The notes beneath the pieces are model-generated. The model ran no database searches. It saw only the letters and a list, made by a program, of their open reading frames with translations, and was not told where the DNA came from. A stretch of 64,000 bases of DNA. It comes from Rubrivivax sp. (GTDB lineage Bacteria; Pseudomonadota; Gammaproteobacteria; Burkholderiales; Burkholderiaceae_C). The stretch covers positions 62,001-126,000 of the forward strand of contig JAIXYO010000029.1 in NCBI GenBank assembly GCA_027490215.1, given 5' to 3'. A program made the translations under genes and the position numbers. Each line of letters begins with the position of its first letter. Position 1 is the first letter of the stretch. Of this stretch, positions 1 to 8,918 are shown piece after piece.

Positions 1-1502
1 GCCTGAACAGCGAGCTGGCCTTTCAGGGTTATCCCGATACCTTCGAGAAAGCACGACGCCTGCAACGCAGCGTCACGCTCTACGTCGGCCCGCCGAACAG
101 CGGCAAGACCCACGCAGCGTTCGAGCGTCTGGCGCAGGCTCATGATGGCGCTTACCTGGCGCCGCTGCGTTTGCTGGCGCTGGAAGGCCGCGACCGGCTG
201 GTCGGCCGCGGCGTGCCGTGCTCGCTGCTGACCGGCGAGGAAAACGTGCCGGCCGATGGCGCGAGGGTGGTGTCCAGCACCATCGAGATGGTGGGCACCA
301 ACAAACCCATCGATGTGGCCGTGATCGACGAGGCGCAGATGATCTTCGATCCGTCGCGCGGCTGGGCCTGGACGCAGGCCATCGTCGCGGTGCCGGCCAA
401 CGAGGTCATCATCATTTGCTCGGCGTATGCGGTGCCGGCGATCGAGAACCTGCTGGGTCTCTGCGGCGAGCGCTGCACCGTGCGGCATTTCGACCGCAAG
501 CAGCACGTTGATCTGCTGCCGCAGCCGGTCCCGATCTCGGCATTGAAGCTGGGCGACGCGGTGGTCGCATTCAGCCGCCGCGACGTGCTGACGCTGCGCG
601 ATCAGATCGCTGCCAACGGTCATCCGGTGTCGGTGATCTATGGCGCGCTGCCGCCCGAAGTGCGGCGCCGGGAGGCCGAGCGCTTCGCGACGGGCGAGTC
701 GCACATCCTGGTCGCCACCGACGCGATCGGCATGGGGCTGAACCTGCCGATTCGACGCGTGCTGTTCAGCACGATGACCAAGTTCGACGGCACGGCTGAT
801 CGACCGCTCAATGAATCGGAGGTGCACCAGATTGCCGGCCGCGCCGGGCGCTTCGGCATCCACGAAGAAGGCTTCGTCGGCGTGCTGAAGGATGCGGAGC
901 CCCAGGCCGCGCGGATGCTGAAAGAGTTGCTGCCAAAGACACCCCGCGCGCCACATGACTTCAAGGCGCCCGTGGCACCGAACGGCTGGCATGTCGACAC
1001 CATCGCCTCACGCCTGCACAAGACCAAGCTGCGCGAAGTGCTGGGCGTGTTCGTCGAGCAGTTGAAGCTCGATGACGCACATTTCGCGGTGGCCGAACTT
1101 GACCAGATGCTCGATCTGGCCGAACAGCTCGACCGCTGCGCGCCGGGCCTGACGCTGAAGGAGCGCTTCACCTACGCACAGGCCCCGGTCGACACCCGCA
1201 CCGACACGCAAGTGCAGGAGTTTCTCGACTGGACCAGCAGCCACGCGCTGACCGGCCACGCCGGCACCCCGTGGTTCCTGAAAGACGTCGATGGTCACAG
1301 CCGCCTCGATCGGATGGAACAGGCCCTGCGCGCCGTCACGCTGTGGCTCTGGCTTGATCTGCGCTTCCCTGGCGTCTACGGCCACCTCGACGCGGTACTC
1401 GAATTGCGGCGCCAGCTCAACGACGGCATCGAGCAGCAGCTGAAGGGCAAGCGGCCGCTGGCGCAGGTGCGGCACCGGGCACCGCACAGAGCCCCCCGAT
1501 GA
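1..1502 (+). CDS. SUV3-like ATP-dependent RNA helicase (5' partial)
   Basis: Superfamily 2 RNA helicase of the SUV3/mitochondrial-degradosome type. The reading frame is open from base 3, so the start lies outside the window. The Walker A motif GPPNSGKTH is encoded near base 90, upstream of any in-window start codon. Motif II reads VIDEAQMI, the DEAQ form rather than DEAD. The C-terminal RecA domain carries TDAIGMGLNLP and motif VI as HQIAGRAGRFG. A family-typical C-terminal helical region of about 200 residues follows. The stop overlaps the next ATG by four bases (ATGA), so the helicase and the RIO-type kinase are probably translated together. The family unwinds structured RNA with ATP; the bacterial role is less well defined. 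Family assignment is firm, substrate is not. Confidence 0.93.
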   Translation, partial: LNSELAFQGYPDTFEKARRLQRSVTLYVGPPNSGKTHAAFERLAQAHDGAYLAPLRLLALEGRDRLVGRGVPCSLLTGEENVPADGARVVSSTIEMVGTNKPIDVAVIDEAQMIFDPSRGWAWTQAIVAVPANEVIIICSAYAVPAIENLLGLCGERCTVRHFDRKQHVDLLPQPVPISALKLGDAVVAFSRRDVLTLRDQIAANGHPVSVIYGALPPEVRRREAERFATGESHILVATDAIGMGLNLPIRRVLFSTMTKFDGTADRPLNESEVHQIAGRAGRFGIHEEGFVGVLKDAEPQAARMLKELLPKTPRAPHDFKAPVAPNGWHVDTIASRLHKTKLREVLGVFVEQLKLDDAHFAVAELDQMLDLAEQLDRCAPGLTLKERFTYAQAPVDTRTDTQVQEFLDWTSSHALTGHAGTPWFLKDVDGHSRLDRMEQALRAVTLWLWLDLRFPGVYGHLDAVLELRRQLNDGIEQQLKGKRPLAQVRHRAPHRAPR

Positions 1503-2347
1503 AACCCCCTGCCCGCCTTCAACCGCTGATCGACGAAGGCCTGATCGACAGCGTCGTTCGGCAACTGATGAGCGGCAAGGAGGCGATGGTGTTCGTGGTG
1601 CGCTGCGGCGACGACACGCGCTGCGCGAAGGTCTACAAGGAAGCCACGCAGCGCAGTTTCCGGCAGGCGGTCGACTACACCGAGAACCGCAAGGTCAAGA
1701 ACTCGCGCCAGGCGCGCGCGATGGCCAAGGGCACGCGCTACGGCCGCGAATCCCAGGAAGCCGCCTGGCAAAGCGCCGAGGTCGATGCGTTGTACCGGTT
1801 GGCTGCGGCTGGCGTGCGGGTGCCCAAGCCGTACAACTTCCACGACGGCGTGCTGCTGATGGAGCTGGTGACCGATGCCGACGGCGACGCCGCTCCACGC
1901 CTGAACGACGTGGCCTTCACGCCCGAGGACGCGCGAGCGCACCATGCGAGCCTGCTGGTCGAGGTCGTGCGGATGCTGTGCGCCGGCGTCGTGCACGGCG
2001 ACCTGTCGGAATTCAACATCCTGCTGGCCGCCGACGGGCCGGTGATCATCGACCTGCCACAGGCCATCGATGCCGCCGGCAACAACCACGCACCGCGCAT
2101 GCTGCTGCGCGATGTGGCCAACCTGCGCCACTTCTTCGGCCGCTACGCCCCCGAGTTGCTGAACACCCAGTTCGGGCCGGAGATCTGGGCGCTGTACGAA
2201 CGCGGCGCGCTGACCCCGGAAATCGTGCTCACCGGCCGCTACGAACACCAGCTGGGTGCGATCGACCTGAGCGGTGTCATGCGCGAGATCGATGCCGCCC
2301 GGGATGAGGAAGCCGCGCGCCAAATGCGCATGAGCGCGGCGCCCTGA
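1499..2347 (+). CDS. RIO-type (PA4780-like) serine protein kinase
   Basis: Cytoplasmic RIO-family atypical kinase of 282 residues. ATP-binding Lys44 lies in CAKVYK, the catalytic loop is HGDLSEFN at 166-173 (Asp168, Asn173), and the metal-binding Asp185 lies in IIDLPQ. An N-terminal helical segment precedes the kinase lobe, as in the bacterial RIO group. The ATG lies inside the stop region of the helicase gene (ATGA), which fixes the start and suggests translational coupling. Bacterial RIO kinases often sit beside RNA helicases, so a role in RNA or ribosome metabolism is a reasonable inference, but no substrate can be read from the sequence. It converges on the glutaminase gene with only 15 bases between stops. 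Confidence 0.9.
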   Translation: MKPPARLQPLIDEGLIDSVVRQLMSGKEAMVFVVRCGDDTRCAKVYKEATQRSFRQAVDYTENRKVKNSRQARAMAKGTRYGRESQEAAWQSAEVDALYRLAAAGVRVPKPYNFHDGVLLMELVTDADGDAAPRLNDVAFTPEDARAHHASLLVEVVRMLCAGVVHGDLSEFNILLAADGPVIIDLPQAIDAAGNNHAPRMLLRDVANLRHFFGRYAPELLNTQFGPEIWALYERGALTPEIVLTGRYEHQLGAIDLSGVMREIDAARDEEAARQMRMSAAP

Positions 2348-2362
2348 CCTGTCTGGAGCCGC

Positions 2363-3340
2363 TCAGATCACGTGTTTCAGGAAGTGGGAGCCGCTGTTCA
2401 TGAAGTTGAACGTGTGCAGCCCCAGATCATCGGCGAGGTCGCAGTAAGCCTTGATGCCACGCACGCTGTTGCCGCGCGCATCGAGCCGGGGTGAGTAGGT
2501 ACCGATGCCCAACTGTCGATTGACCACACCGAGGATGCCGCCGCCGACGCCGCTCTTGGCCGGGATGCCGACGCGAAACATCCATTCGCCGGCATAGTCG
2601 TACATGCCGCAGGTGGCCATCACCGACAGGACATCCTGCACGCTGGCCATCTCGAACACGTTTTCCTTGGTCAGCGGGTTGACGCCGAGGTTGGCCAGCG
2701 TGGCGCCCATCATCGCAAGGTCGCGTGCGGTGACGCGCACCGAGCATTGCAGGAAATACAGCTCCAGCGTCTGCATGTTGGTCGCCGGGTCCATGCGATC
2801 GAAGTTGGTGACCAGCCAGGCCAGCGCGCGGTTGCGGTGACCGGTTTCGGCCTCCGAGGCATAGACCGTTTCATCGACGGTCAGTTCGCGGCCTGCCGCC
2901 GCGCTGAAGCAGCGCAGGAGCCTGGCGCGCCGTTCGGCGAGATCGGCACCTTGGATGAAGCCGGCGGTGGTGATCGCCCCGGCGTTGACCATCGGGTTGA
3001 AGGCGCGGTTGCTGGCATCCAGCGCGATGGAATTGAAGGCGTCCCCGCTGGGCTCGATCCCGACGCGCTCCAGCACCTTGTCGCGCCCGTGAACCGACAG
3101 GGCGTGCGCGTAGACCAGCGCCTTCGAACAAGACTGGATGGTGAACTCGACCTGGCTGTCGCCAACCTCAAAGACGTCGCCCCGGGTCGAGACGATGCAG
3201 ATGCCGAAATGATCGGGATTCGCCAGCTTGAGCGCCGGGATGTAGGAAGCGACCGCTCCGTCATCGACATGCCGGTGGCGGGCGTGGACCACCTCCAGCA
3301 GATCCTGAATCACGGAACCATCGGAACGAGGCTTGAGCAT
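2363..3340 (-). CDS. glsA: Glutaminase
   Basis: Hydrolyses L-glutamine to glutamate and ammonia in the cytoplasm. The fold is beta-lactamase-like. The S-x-x-K pair is Ser70 and Lys73 in QSCSK, followed by the family motifs FNPMVNAGAI and, near the end, PAKSGVGGGI. With the start at 3340 the protein is 325 residues, a little longer than the common 308, with the extra residues N-terminal. The frame stays open upstream to 3418, but those residues look non-native and reach the neighbouring stop, so the ATG giving MLKPRSDG was preferred. The preceding gene on the same strand ends at 3419. Identification is confident; whether the enzyme serves acid resistance or nitrogen release cannot be told. Confidence 0.93.
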   Translation of the reverse strand: MLKPRSDGSVIQDLLEVVHARHRHVDDGAVASYIPALKLANPDHFGICIVSTRGDVFEVGDSQVEFTIQSCSKALVYAHALSVHGRDKVLERVGIEPSGDAFNSIALDASNRAFNPMVNAGAITTAGFIQGADLAERRARLLRCFSAAAGRELTVDETVYASEAETGHRNRALAWLVTNFDRMDPATNMQTLELYFLQCSVRVTARDLAMMGATLANLGVNPLTKENVFEMASVQDVLSVMATCGMYDYAGEWMFRVGIPAKSGVGGGILGVVNRQLGIGTYSPRLDARGNSVRGIKAYCDLADDLGLHTFNFMNSGSHFLKHVI

Positions 3341-3418
3341 GAGATGCAGGCGGCTTGCGCACAGACTTGGGGCATGGCTGAAGGTGGACGCAAAACATAT
3401 GCCACCGGCCCCGGTCAC

Positions 3419-4135
3419 TCAGCCAGGCGGCAGCTGCGCTGGTGTGCTCGCGGCGGCATCCACCTGCGACTTCGGGCCGCGAACGAACAGCTCGTCCAAC
3501 CTGAAACGCCCCGCCTTGCGCGCCACGCTCAGCAGCTTCAGGAACACCAGCGCGGTGATGAACGCGTCGCCAGCGGCGGTGTGGCGGTCGTGCGGCAGCA
3601 CACCGAAGCGGGCACACAGCGCGTCGAGCGAATAGTCCTGCTGCGCCGGGTCGTCCGCTTTGGACATCAGCGCGTCGAGTTCCAGCGTGAGGTCCATCGT
3701 GTCGATGTAGCGGTTGCGCAGCGCGAGACCAAAGTGGCGCTCGCAGGCGGCGTCGAGCATGTCGATGTCGAAGCCAATGTGGTGGCCGACGATGATGCCG
3801 TCGCCCAGGTAGGCCAGAAATTCCAGCAGCGCCTCAGGCTCGTTCGCGCCGCTTTGCGCTTCGTCGCGGGTGATGCCATGCACCGTCACCGACGACTGGT
3901 TGTGCTCGATCTTGAGCAGCGCATCGAAGACATCAGAAAGATCGATCTGCCCCTCGTTGACGGCGACAGCACCGATCGTGATGATGCGGTCGCGGCGCAG
4001 GTCGAGCCCGGTGGTCTCGCAATCCAGCACGACGAAGCGCACCGACGTGGCCCGGGCGCTGTCATCACGCGGCGTGCCGAACGCGCGTCGGTACACGTCG
4101 ATCACCCCTGCAGAGTTCAACGCGGGAGCATCCAT
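3419..4135 (-). CDS. DnaQ-like 3'-5' exonuclease (DEDDh)
   Basis: Exonuclease of the DNA polymerase III epsilon type, 238 residues. Exo I is VVLDCETTGLD with metal-binding Asp38 and Glu40, Exo II contains GHHIGFDIDML, and Exo III is HTAAGDAFIT with the catalytic histidine and aspartate. There is no polymerase, GIY-YIG or UvrC extension and no clear clamp-binding motif, so this is a stand-alone exonuclease rather than necessarily the replicative proofreading subunit. The start overlaps the end of the cNMP/CBS/DUF294 gene by 19 bases. That same two-gene pairing is common in proteobacteria, where the DUF294 protein and the exonuclease are usually adjacent. Confidence 0.88.
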   Translation of the reverse strand: MDAPALNSAGVIDVYRRAFGTPRDDSARATSVRFVVLDCETTGLDLRRDRIITIGAVAVNEGQIDLSDVFDALLKIEHNQSSVTVHGITRDEAQSGANEPEALLEFLAYLGDGIIVGHHIGFDIDMLDAACERHFGLALRNRYIDTMDLTLELDALMSKADDPAQQDYSLDALCARFGVLPHDRHTAAGDAFITALVFLKLLSVARKAGRFRLDELFVRGPKSQVDAAASTPAQLPPG

Positions 4136-6024
4136 CGCGACGGCTTGGCGGTCAATTCCAGCAGGGTCTGGATCGATTTGAAGCTGGTCTTGAGCAGCCG
4201 CTGATCAAGCTTGCTGAGCTGCCCCGGCGCGATCAGCGGGCTGCCAACGGGGTGCTTGAGCGCGGCCAGCGTGGCATGGCGCGACACGATGCGAAACGCC
4301 GCCGATGCTTCGCGGAACACCTCGGCCTCATCGGGCAGGGTGCGCGCGGCCAGATCGAGCCGCTGCAACGTGGTCTTGGCCTGCAGATTCCCGGCCGCCA
4401 GCGCGTAGACGCGTGCCGCATCGACGAGTGGCACCAGGGCGGTCACGCCGAGATCGAGCGTGTCGGTGTGCGCGCCGTCGGCGTCGATCACCAGACCCTG
4501 GAAAAACGTCATCGGCGGCAAATGATCCAGCGTGTCGTTGGCGAGGACGGGTATGAACTGCGGGCTCGCCGCCATCGCCTGCGCGATGCCGTCTTCCAGC
4601 GTGCCAGCCAGGTCGGCATCGCCGAACAGCACCTGCACATCGAACAAGCGCCTTGCCGCATACACATCGTTTTCAACCGGGTTGGCGATCACCCTGTCGA
4701 AGAATGCCCGCCACTGCGACTGCGACCCGCAGCGCGGCACCGCCTGTTCGTGCGCGGACAAGCGAGGCGGAACCAGGCCGCACTCCGCGAGCAAATGCGC
4801 GATGCGCGCTTCGACACGGCAGACATGCGCGGCCACCTCGGCTGCGCTGCCAGCGGCCGGGTCGCGGTAGATGAGGCCAATCTCGGGCCGCGCCGGATCG
4901 ACATCCTCGCTGCGGCCGGCGCTGCCGAACAGCAGCCAGCAGGCGGGGACATCGAGCGTTGACTCGTGCGCCAGCGCCGCCCGCACGACAGCTTCTGCAA
5001 AGGCACGATCCCAGGCGCTGGACAGTTCGGCGACACGGTCATGCGCCTGCTCGCCGGTCCACGCGGCGACCTTCAGCGCGCGGGCTTGCCGCAGCCACAG
5101 CCGCCACGATGCCGGGGTGCGGGCTTCCAGCAATTCATGCTGCAACAGCACCGGGTTGCAGCCGAGCAGCAAGGACAGGTCGGCAGCGGTCAGCAGGCCC
5201 TGCACCGGCGTGGCCGACGTGCCGTCTGGCGTGATGACGAGGTGCGACACGCGCTGCGCCAGCATCTGCGCAAGATACTGATGCGCCATCCGCGCAGGCG
5301 GCGCGGTGGCGTAGCGTGCCGACATCACATCGGCGCAGGTGTCCGCCGCGTGGCCGGCATCGGCCCAGCGCGCCCGAAGCTCGCGTTCGGTGACAACACC
5401 GAGCGCAGCACCCGAGGTATCGACCACTGCAATCGCGGTGGCAAGCTGGTGCATCGTCTGGCGCAACACCTCGGCCAGTGGCTGCGCCGGCCGGGCGAGT
5501 TGCAGGCGATCGGCCAGAAAGTCAGCCGTCGGGCCTGCGACGTCGAGCCAGGACGCAGCCGTCAGCGAGCGCGCCCGCGGGACCTCAGACAGGCCCTCGT
5601 GATGCGCTCGCAGCGAGGCGTGCGAGGCCAGAAACTCGGCCAGCGCCGGATACCGATTCCACAGCGCCTTGACCGCCGCCGCATCGAGCGCATACAGGAT
5701 CACATCGGAGGTGGTTTTGGCTGAGCGCGCATAGGTGGCCCGATCCAGCAGACCGTCGAGGCCCAGAAGGTCCCCGGCTCCCAGCAGGTCTTGCAGGTGC
5801 GAACCAGCGGGCGACTCGTCGGTGATTTCGACCGTGCCTTGCTGGATGACCCAGCAGCAGGCCCTGGTCGCCTTGCCCTGGCGAAAGACGAACTCGTCCG
5901 ACTCGTGGAACAACACCTTGCCGCTGGCAGCCAGGGCCAGCAGGTCGTCGTGCTCGATCGCGTCGAACGGCGGCGACTCCCTCAGGAAATCAGCCACCCG
6001 GTAGCGGATCAGGGAGGTTTTCAT
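4117..6024 (-). CDS. cNMP-binding / CBS / DUF294 nucleotidyltransferase-like protein
   Basis: Multidomain signalling protein of 635 residues. An N-terminal cyclic-nucleotide-binding domain (about 15-115, with EFVFRQGKATR) is followed by a CBS pair (about 150-275), a DUF294 nucleotidyltransferase-like domain beginning at FGSAGRSEDVD, and a helical C-terminal DUF294 domain. Family members resemble GlnD/GlnE-type nucleotidyltransferases, but here the region that normally supplies the D-x-D metal ligands reads PARPEIGLIY with no aspartate pair, so catalysis looks lost. The ATG at 6024 was chosen over a TTG 12 bases upstream. It is divergent from the GNAT gene, with only 23 bases between the starts. 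A nucleotide-sensing regulator is likely; the partner is probably the overlapping exonuclease. Confidence 0.85.
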   Translation of the reverse strand: MKTSLIRYRVADFLRESPPFDAIEHDDLLALAASGKVLFHESDEFVFRQGKATRACCWVIQQGTVEITDESPAGSHLQDLLGAGDLLGLDGLLDRATYARSAKTTSDVILYALDAAAVKALWNRYPALAEFLASHASLRAHHEGLSEVPRARSLTAASWLDVAGPTADFLADRLQLARPAQPLAEVLRQTMHQLATAIAVVDTSGAALGVVTERELRARWADAGHAADTCADVMSARYATAPPARMAHQYLAQMLAQRVSHLVITPDGTSATPVQGLLTAADLSLLLGCNPVLLQHELLEARTPASWRLWLRQARALKVAAWTGEQAHDRVAELSSAWDRAFAEAVVRAALAHESTLDVPACWLLFGSAGRSEDVDPARPEIGLIYRDPAAGSAAEVAAHVCRVEARIAHLLAECGLVPPRLSAHEQAVPRCGSQSQWRAFFDRVIANPVENDVYAARRLFDVQVLFGDADLAGTLEDGIAQAMAASPQFIPVLANDTLDHLPPMTFFQGLVIDADGAHTDTLDLGVTALVPLVDAARVYALAAGNLQAKTTLQRLDLAARTLPDEAEVFREASAAFRIVSRHATLAALKHPVGSPLIAPGQLSKLDQRLLKTSFKSIQTLLELTAKPSRWMLPR

Positions 6025-6047
6025 GCGCGGCTGCAAGAATAGCGGGC

Positions 6048-6521
6048 ATGAACGACATGCTCATCAGGCTTTACGCAATGCCTGCTCAGCCAGAGGCGCA
6101 GCTGCGGGCCCCCGACCTGGTGGTTCGCAAACCCATCGGTTGCGAGCATGAGCAGATCGTGGCTTGGGTCGAGGAGCAGTTCGGCGCGGGGTGGGCCAGC
6201 GAAGCCCGGGTGGCGCTGCAGAACCGACCGGTCAGCTTGCTGGTGGCGGTGCAATGCGGGCAGCCGATCGGCTTCGTCTGCTACGACGCCACCGCACGCG
6301 GCTACGTCGGCCCGATTGGCGTGCAGGCTTCAGCACGAGGCACGGGCATCGGTGCCGCATTGCTGCGCGACGCGCTGGCAGAGATGCGCACCGTGGGCTA
6401 TGGCTATGCGATCGCCGGCGCGGTCGGCGCGGTCGAGTTCTTTCGCGGGGTGGCTGGCGCCACTGAAATCATCGATTCCACGCCCGGCCTGTACGCAGGC
6501 CGGGTGCAGGAACGCCACTGA
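6048..6521 (+). CDS. GNAT family N-acetyltransferase
   Basis: Small acyltransferase-like protein of about 157 residues. The acetyl-CoA pyrophosphate-binding loop is recognisable as ARGTGIGAAL (motif A), preceded by the usual beta strand VGPIGVQ and followed by a helix. The N-terminal half carries the substrate-binding region and has no recognisable specificity motif. In-frame ATGs at 6057 and 6078 could also be the start; the first is listed. Only 23 bases separate it from the divergent DUF294 gene, so the promoters must overlap the coding regions. Substrate unknown. Confidence 0.82.
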   Translation: MNDMLIRLYAMPAQPEAQLRAPDLVVRKPIGCEHEQIVAWVEEQFGAGWASEARVALQNRPVSLLVAVQCGQPIGFVCYDATARGYVGPIGVQASARGTGIGAALLRDALAEMRTVGYGYAIAGAVGAVEFFRGVAGATEIIDSTPGLYAGRVQERH

Positions 6522-6550
6522 CCCTCAGGGGCGGGCTCGAGGCCAAGGGC

Positions 6551-7927
6551 TCAGCCGGGAGTGCTGGCGGCGCAGCCTGCTGGCAAGGGCGCCGGCAACC
6601 GGCTTGCTTCGGGCGCCATCACGCGCAGTGCGCCGAGCAGTTTCGCACCGGCCCTGCCACTTGGCATCCAGCCCTGCGCCGCCTCCTCAGACGCGATCGC
6701 CGCACGTGTGCGAGGACCGTCACGGCCATCGGCGGTGACGTCACAGTGGCCCCGGCGCAGCAGCAGCGTCTGCAGTTCGACGAATTCAGCACGTGACAAG
6801 GCGGGATCGTCGGTGGGCCAGGCCGTGCGTGGCGCCGGGTCGCCGCGCAGCCGGTCGGCCAGCAGACCGATGGCCAGCGCATAGGCGTCGGCACGGTTGT
6901 ACCGCCACGCGGCCTGGAAGTTGCGCGTGACCAACCAGGCGGGACCGTCGATTCCGGCAGGCATCAGCAGTGCGGTGCGGGTGTCGGCGTGCCAGGGCGA
7001 CCCTGTGCTGGGCTCGGTCGGCAACAGCGCGCTGCCATCGATGCGCCGCACGCCGGCTGCCGCCCACTGCGCCACACCACGGCACAAAGGGGCTGGAGCC
7101 GAGGACTCCAGGCAGCCATGGTCGCGCTCGAGTGCATTCCATGACGGCGCGACATCCCGCGGCACACGCACCTCGATACCCCACGGCAGGCCGACCACCC
7201 ACCCCAGGCCGTTCAGATAGCGCGCCGTGGTCGCGAGCGCGTCCGGCACGCTCGCGACGATGTCGATGTCGCCCGAGCCATCGCCGTCGTCCATGTTCTT
7301 CAGGAACGTACCGGGCATGAACTGCGTCAGCCCGAAGGCACCGGCCCAGGAACCGCGGAAGGTGTCCGGTCGCACCAGCCCTTCTTGCAGCAGGTACAGC
7401 GCCGAGAAGAAATGCGCCTTGCGCTCGCGGCTTGCCAGGTTCAGGCAGGCGCGACTCAAGGTCGCGTCGACCACCGGATAGCGGCCGGCCACCCGACCGT
7501 AGTCGGTCTCGACACCGAACACCGCGACTGCGGTCGCTGCATCGACACCATGGCGATTCGCGATCTCGGCCAATGGCGCGGCCTGCCGCTGCAGCACGTC
7601 GCGTCCGTCGGCCTCGCGCTTGGCATCGACCAGGCGCGCGAGGTAGTCCCAGATCGGCAGCTTGAATTCAGGCTGCGTCGCACTGGACTGTTCGATCAGC
7701 GGACGCAGGTCTTCGACGGACCTGGTGTAGCGATCAAAGCTGTCTGCACGCACGGGGGGTTGCGTCGGCAATTCAAGGCGCAAGGCCTGCAGGCAGCCGG
7801 CCAGGTCAGGGGAAGTTTGTGCCTGCGCGCCAAAAAGGACCGCAAAAGCGAGAACCAGGCCGCAGCACCAGCGGAGATCGAGGCTTGCCGGCACTTTGGC
7901 AGCCGGCCGATAATCGTCATGTTGCAT
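6551..7927 (-). CDS. Lytic murein transglycosylase (MltB-like) with peptidoglycan-binding domain
   Basis: Periplasmic enzyme cleaving the MurNAc-GlcNAc bond with formation of 1,6-anhydroMurNAc. The start at 7927 gives 458 residues with a signal peptide ending near AQAQT at about residue 37. The earlier in-frame region reads through the divergent LysM gene and looks non-native. Catalytic Glu140 lies in VFGVETDYGR, and the family signatures GSWAGAFGLTQFMPGTF and GDIDIVASVPDAL follow. The last 60 or so residues form a PG_binding_1 domain (LQTLLLRRGHCDV, DGRDGPRTRAAI). There is no lipobox, so it is probably soluble or loosely held. It is divergent from a LysM lipoprotein and lies in a block of wall-associated genes. 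Confidence 0.92.
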   Translation of the reverse strand: MQHDDYRPAAKVPASLDLRWCCGLVLAFAVLFGAQAQTSPDLAGCLQALRLELPTQPPVRADSFDRYTRSVEDLRPLIEQSSATQPEFKLPIWDYLARLVDAKREADGRDVLQRQAAPLAEIANRHGVDAATAVAVFGVETDYGRVAGRYPVVDATLSRACLNLASRERKAHFFSALYLLQEGLVRPDTFRGSWAGAFGLTQFMPGTFLKNMDDGDGSGDIDIVASVPDALATTARYLNGLGWVVGLPWGIEVRVPRDVAPSWNALERDHGCLESSAPAPLCRGVAQWAAAGVRRIDGSALLPTEPSTGSPWHADTRTALLMPAGIDGPAWLVTRNFQAAWRYNRADAYALAIGLLADRLRGDPAPRTAWPTDDPALSRAEFVELQTLLLRRGHCDVTADGRDGPRTRAAIASEEAAQGWMPSGRAGAKLLGALRVMAPEASRLPAPLPAGCAASTPG

Positions 7928-7970
7928 TCGGTGACCGTACTCCAGCGGACATGCACCGCCATCCCATTCC

Positions 7971-8888
7971 ATGCTTTCCAAACGACTGATTCTGCTGTGC
8001 GCCTCGACCACCCTGTTGGGCGCCTGCGTTGCCCCCCCCGTCAAACCGCCCCCGCCCAGTGCCCCACCGGAGCCGGTCAAGGTCGAAGCGCCGGCGGCTC
8101 CTCCTGTACTTCAACCGCCCTCCACACCTCAGCAGGCACAGAAGCTCGCGATGGCTGCCGCCGACCTGCTGGAAACCGGCAATGAAGAGCAGGCCAAGGC
8201 CGAATTGCAGCGTGTGCTGGCCGGCGACCCGAGCAACAAGCTGGCGCAGAACCTGTTGCGCCAGATCACCGCAGACCCGGTCGCCCTGCTCGGCCGTGAA
8301 TCCTTCCAATACACCGTTCGAGCGAACGAGACCTTGTCGCGTATCGCCGGTCGATTCCTGGGCGACATCTACGCGTTCTACATCCTGGCTCGCTACAACG
8401 ACATCAAGATTCCGCGGCAGGTTTCTGGCGGTCAGGTGATCCGCATACCGGGCAAGGCACCACCGCCCGGTACGCTTGACGCCGAGCCGCGGCGCACCGA
8501 CAAGCCAGCCGCCGGTGCACCCACCCCACCCGCAGCACCGACCCCACCGGCAGCACCGGCAGTGGCGGAGCCCAGTACCTGGGAGAAGGCACTGACCAGT
8601 GCCGACGCCGCCGAGAAGCGTGGCGACCTGGAGCGTGCCTACAACGACTACCGCACGGCCACCGGAGGCGAGCTGAGCACCGAGGCCTTGGCCAAGGCGG
8701 AGTCTCTGCGCCGTCGGCTCGTGCAGCGCTACACCGTGAACGCACGCAGCGCGTTTGCCAAGCAGGACCTCGACGGTGCGATCCGCCATTGGGATCGCGT
8801 TCTGCAACTCGACCCCAGCAATGACACCGCCCGGCTGGAACAGCAGAAAGCCCGCGCACTGAAGGAAAAGATCAAGTCGCTGAAGTGA
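7971..8888 (+). CDS. LysM-domain lipoprotein with TPR-like helices
   Basis: Predicted lipoprotein of 305 residues. The signal peptide ends in lipobox LGAC with acylated Cys19. A proline-rich stretch (about 20-55) is followed by TPR-like helices (56-105), a LysM peptidoglycan-binding domain (112-160, YTVRANETLSRIAGRFLG), a second low-complexity linker made of PTPPAAP repeats (about 170-190), and a C-terminal TPR-like region. The lipid anchor plus LysM suggests tethering of the envelope to peptidoglycan. It is divergent from the lytic transglycosylase (43 bases between starts) and convergent with a TPR lipoprotein gene. No enzymatic motif is present, so a scaffolding role is inferred. Confidence 0.85.
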   Translation: MLSKRLILLCASTTLLGACVAPPVKPPPPSAPPEPVKVEAPAAPPVLQPPSTPQQAQKLAMAAADLLETGNEEQAKAELQRVLAGDPSNKLAQNLLRQITADPVALLGRESFQYTVRANETLSRIAGRFLGDIYAFYILARYNDIKIPRQVSGGQVIRIPGKAPPPGTLDAEPRRTDKPAAGAPTPPAAPTPPAAPAVAEPSTWEKALTSADAAEKRGDLERAYNDYRTATGGELSTEALAKAESLRRRLVQRYTVNARSAFAKQDLDGAIRHWDRVLQLDPSNDTARLEQQKARALKEKIKSLK

Positions 8889-8895
8889 AGTGAAA

Positions 8896-8913
8896 GACCC
8901 GGACTCGCGGGTC
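8896..8913. terminator. Candidate bidirectional terminator hairpin
   Basis: A perfect 6-bp inverted repeat, GACCCG and CGGGTC, with a 6-base loop lies in the 30-base gap between two convergent lipoprotein genes. There is no run of T on either side, so it is a weak intrinsic terminator or simply a hairpin at the transcript ends. Position between convergent stops is the main argument. Confidence 0.4.
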
Positions 8914-8918
8914 CCTCG

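Noticed and set aside
2747-4204. Long plus-strand open frame of 485 codons
   Set aside because: It runs antisense to the glutaminase and exonuclease genes, which have clear catalytic motifs. It has no recognisable fold and is a result of high GC.
8510-8570. Short PTPPAAP-type tandem repeat
   Set aside because: It is coding low complexity in the linker of the LysM lipoprotein, not a separate repeat element.
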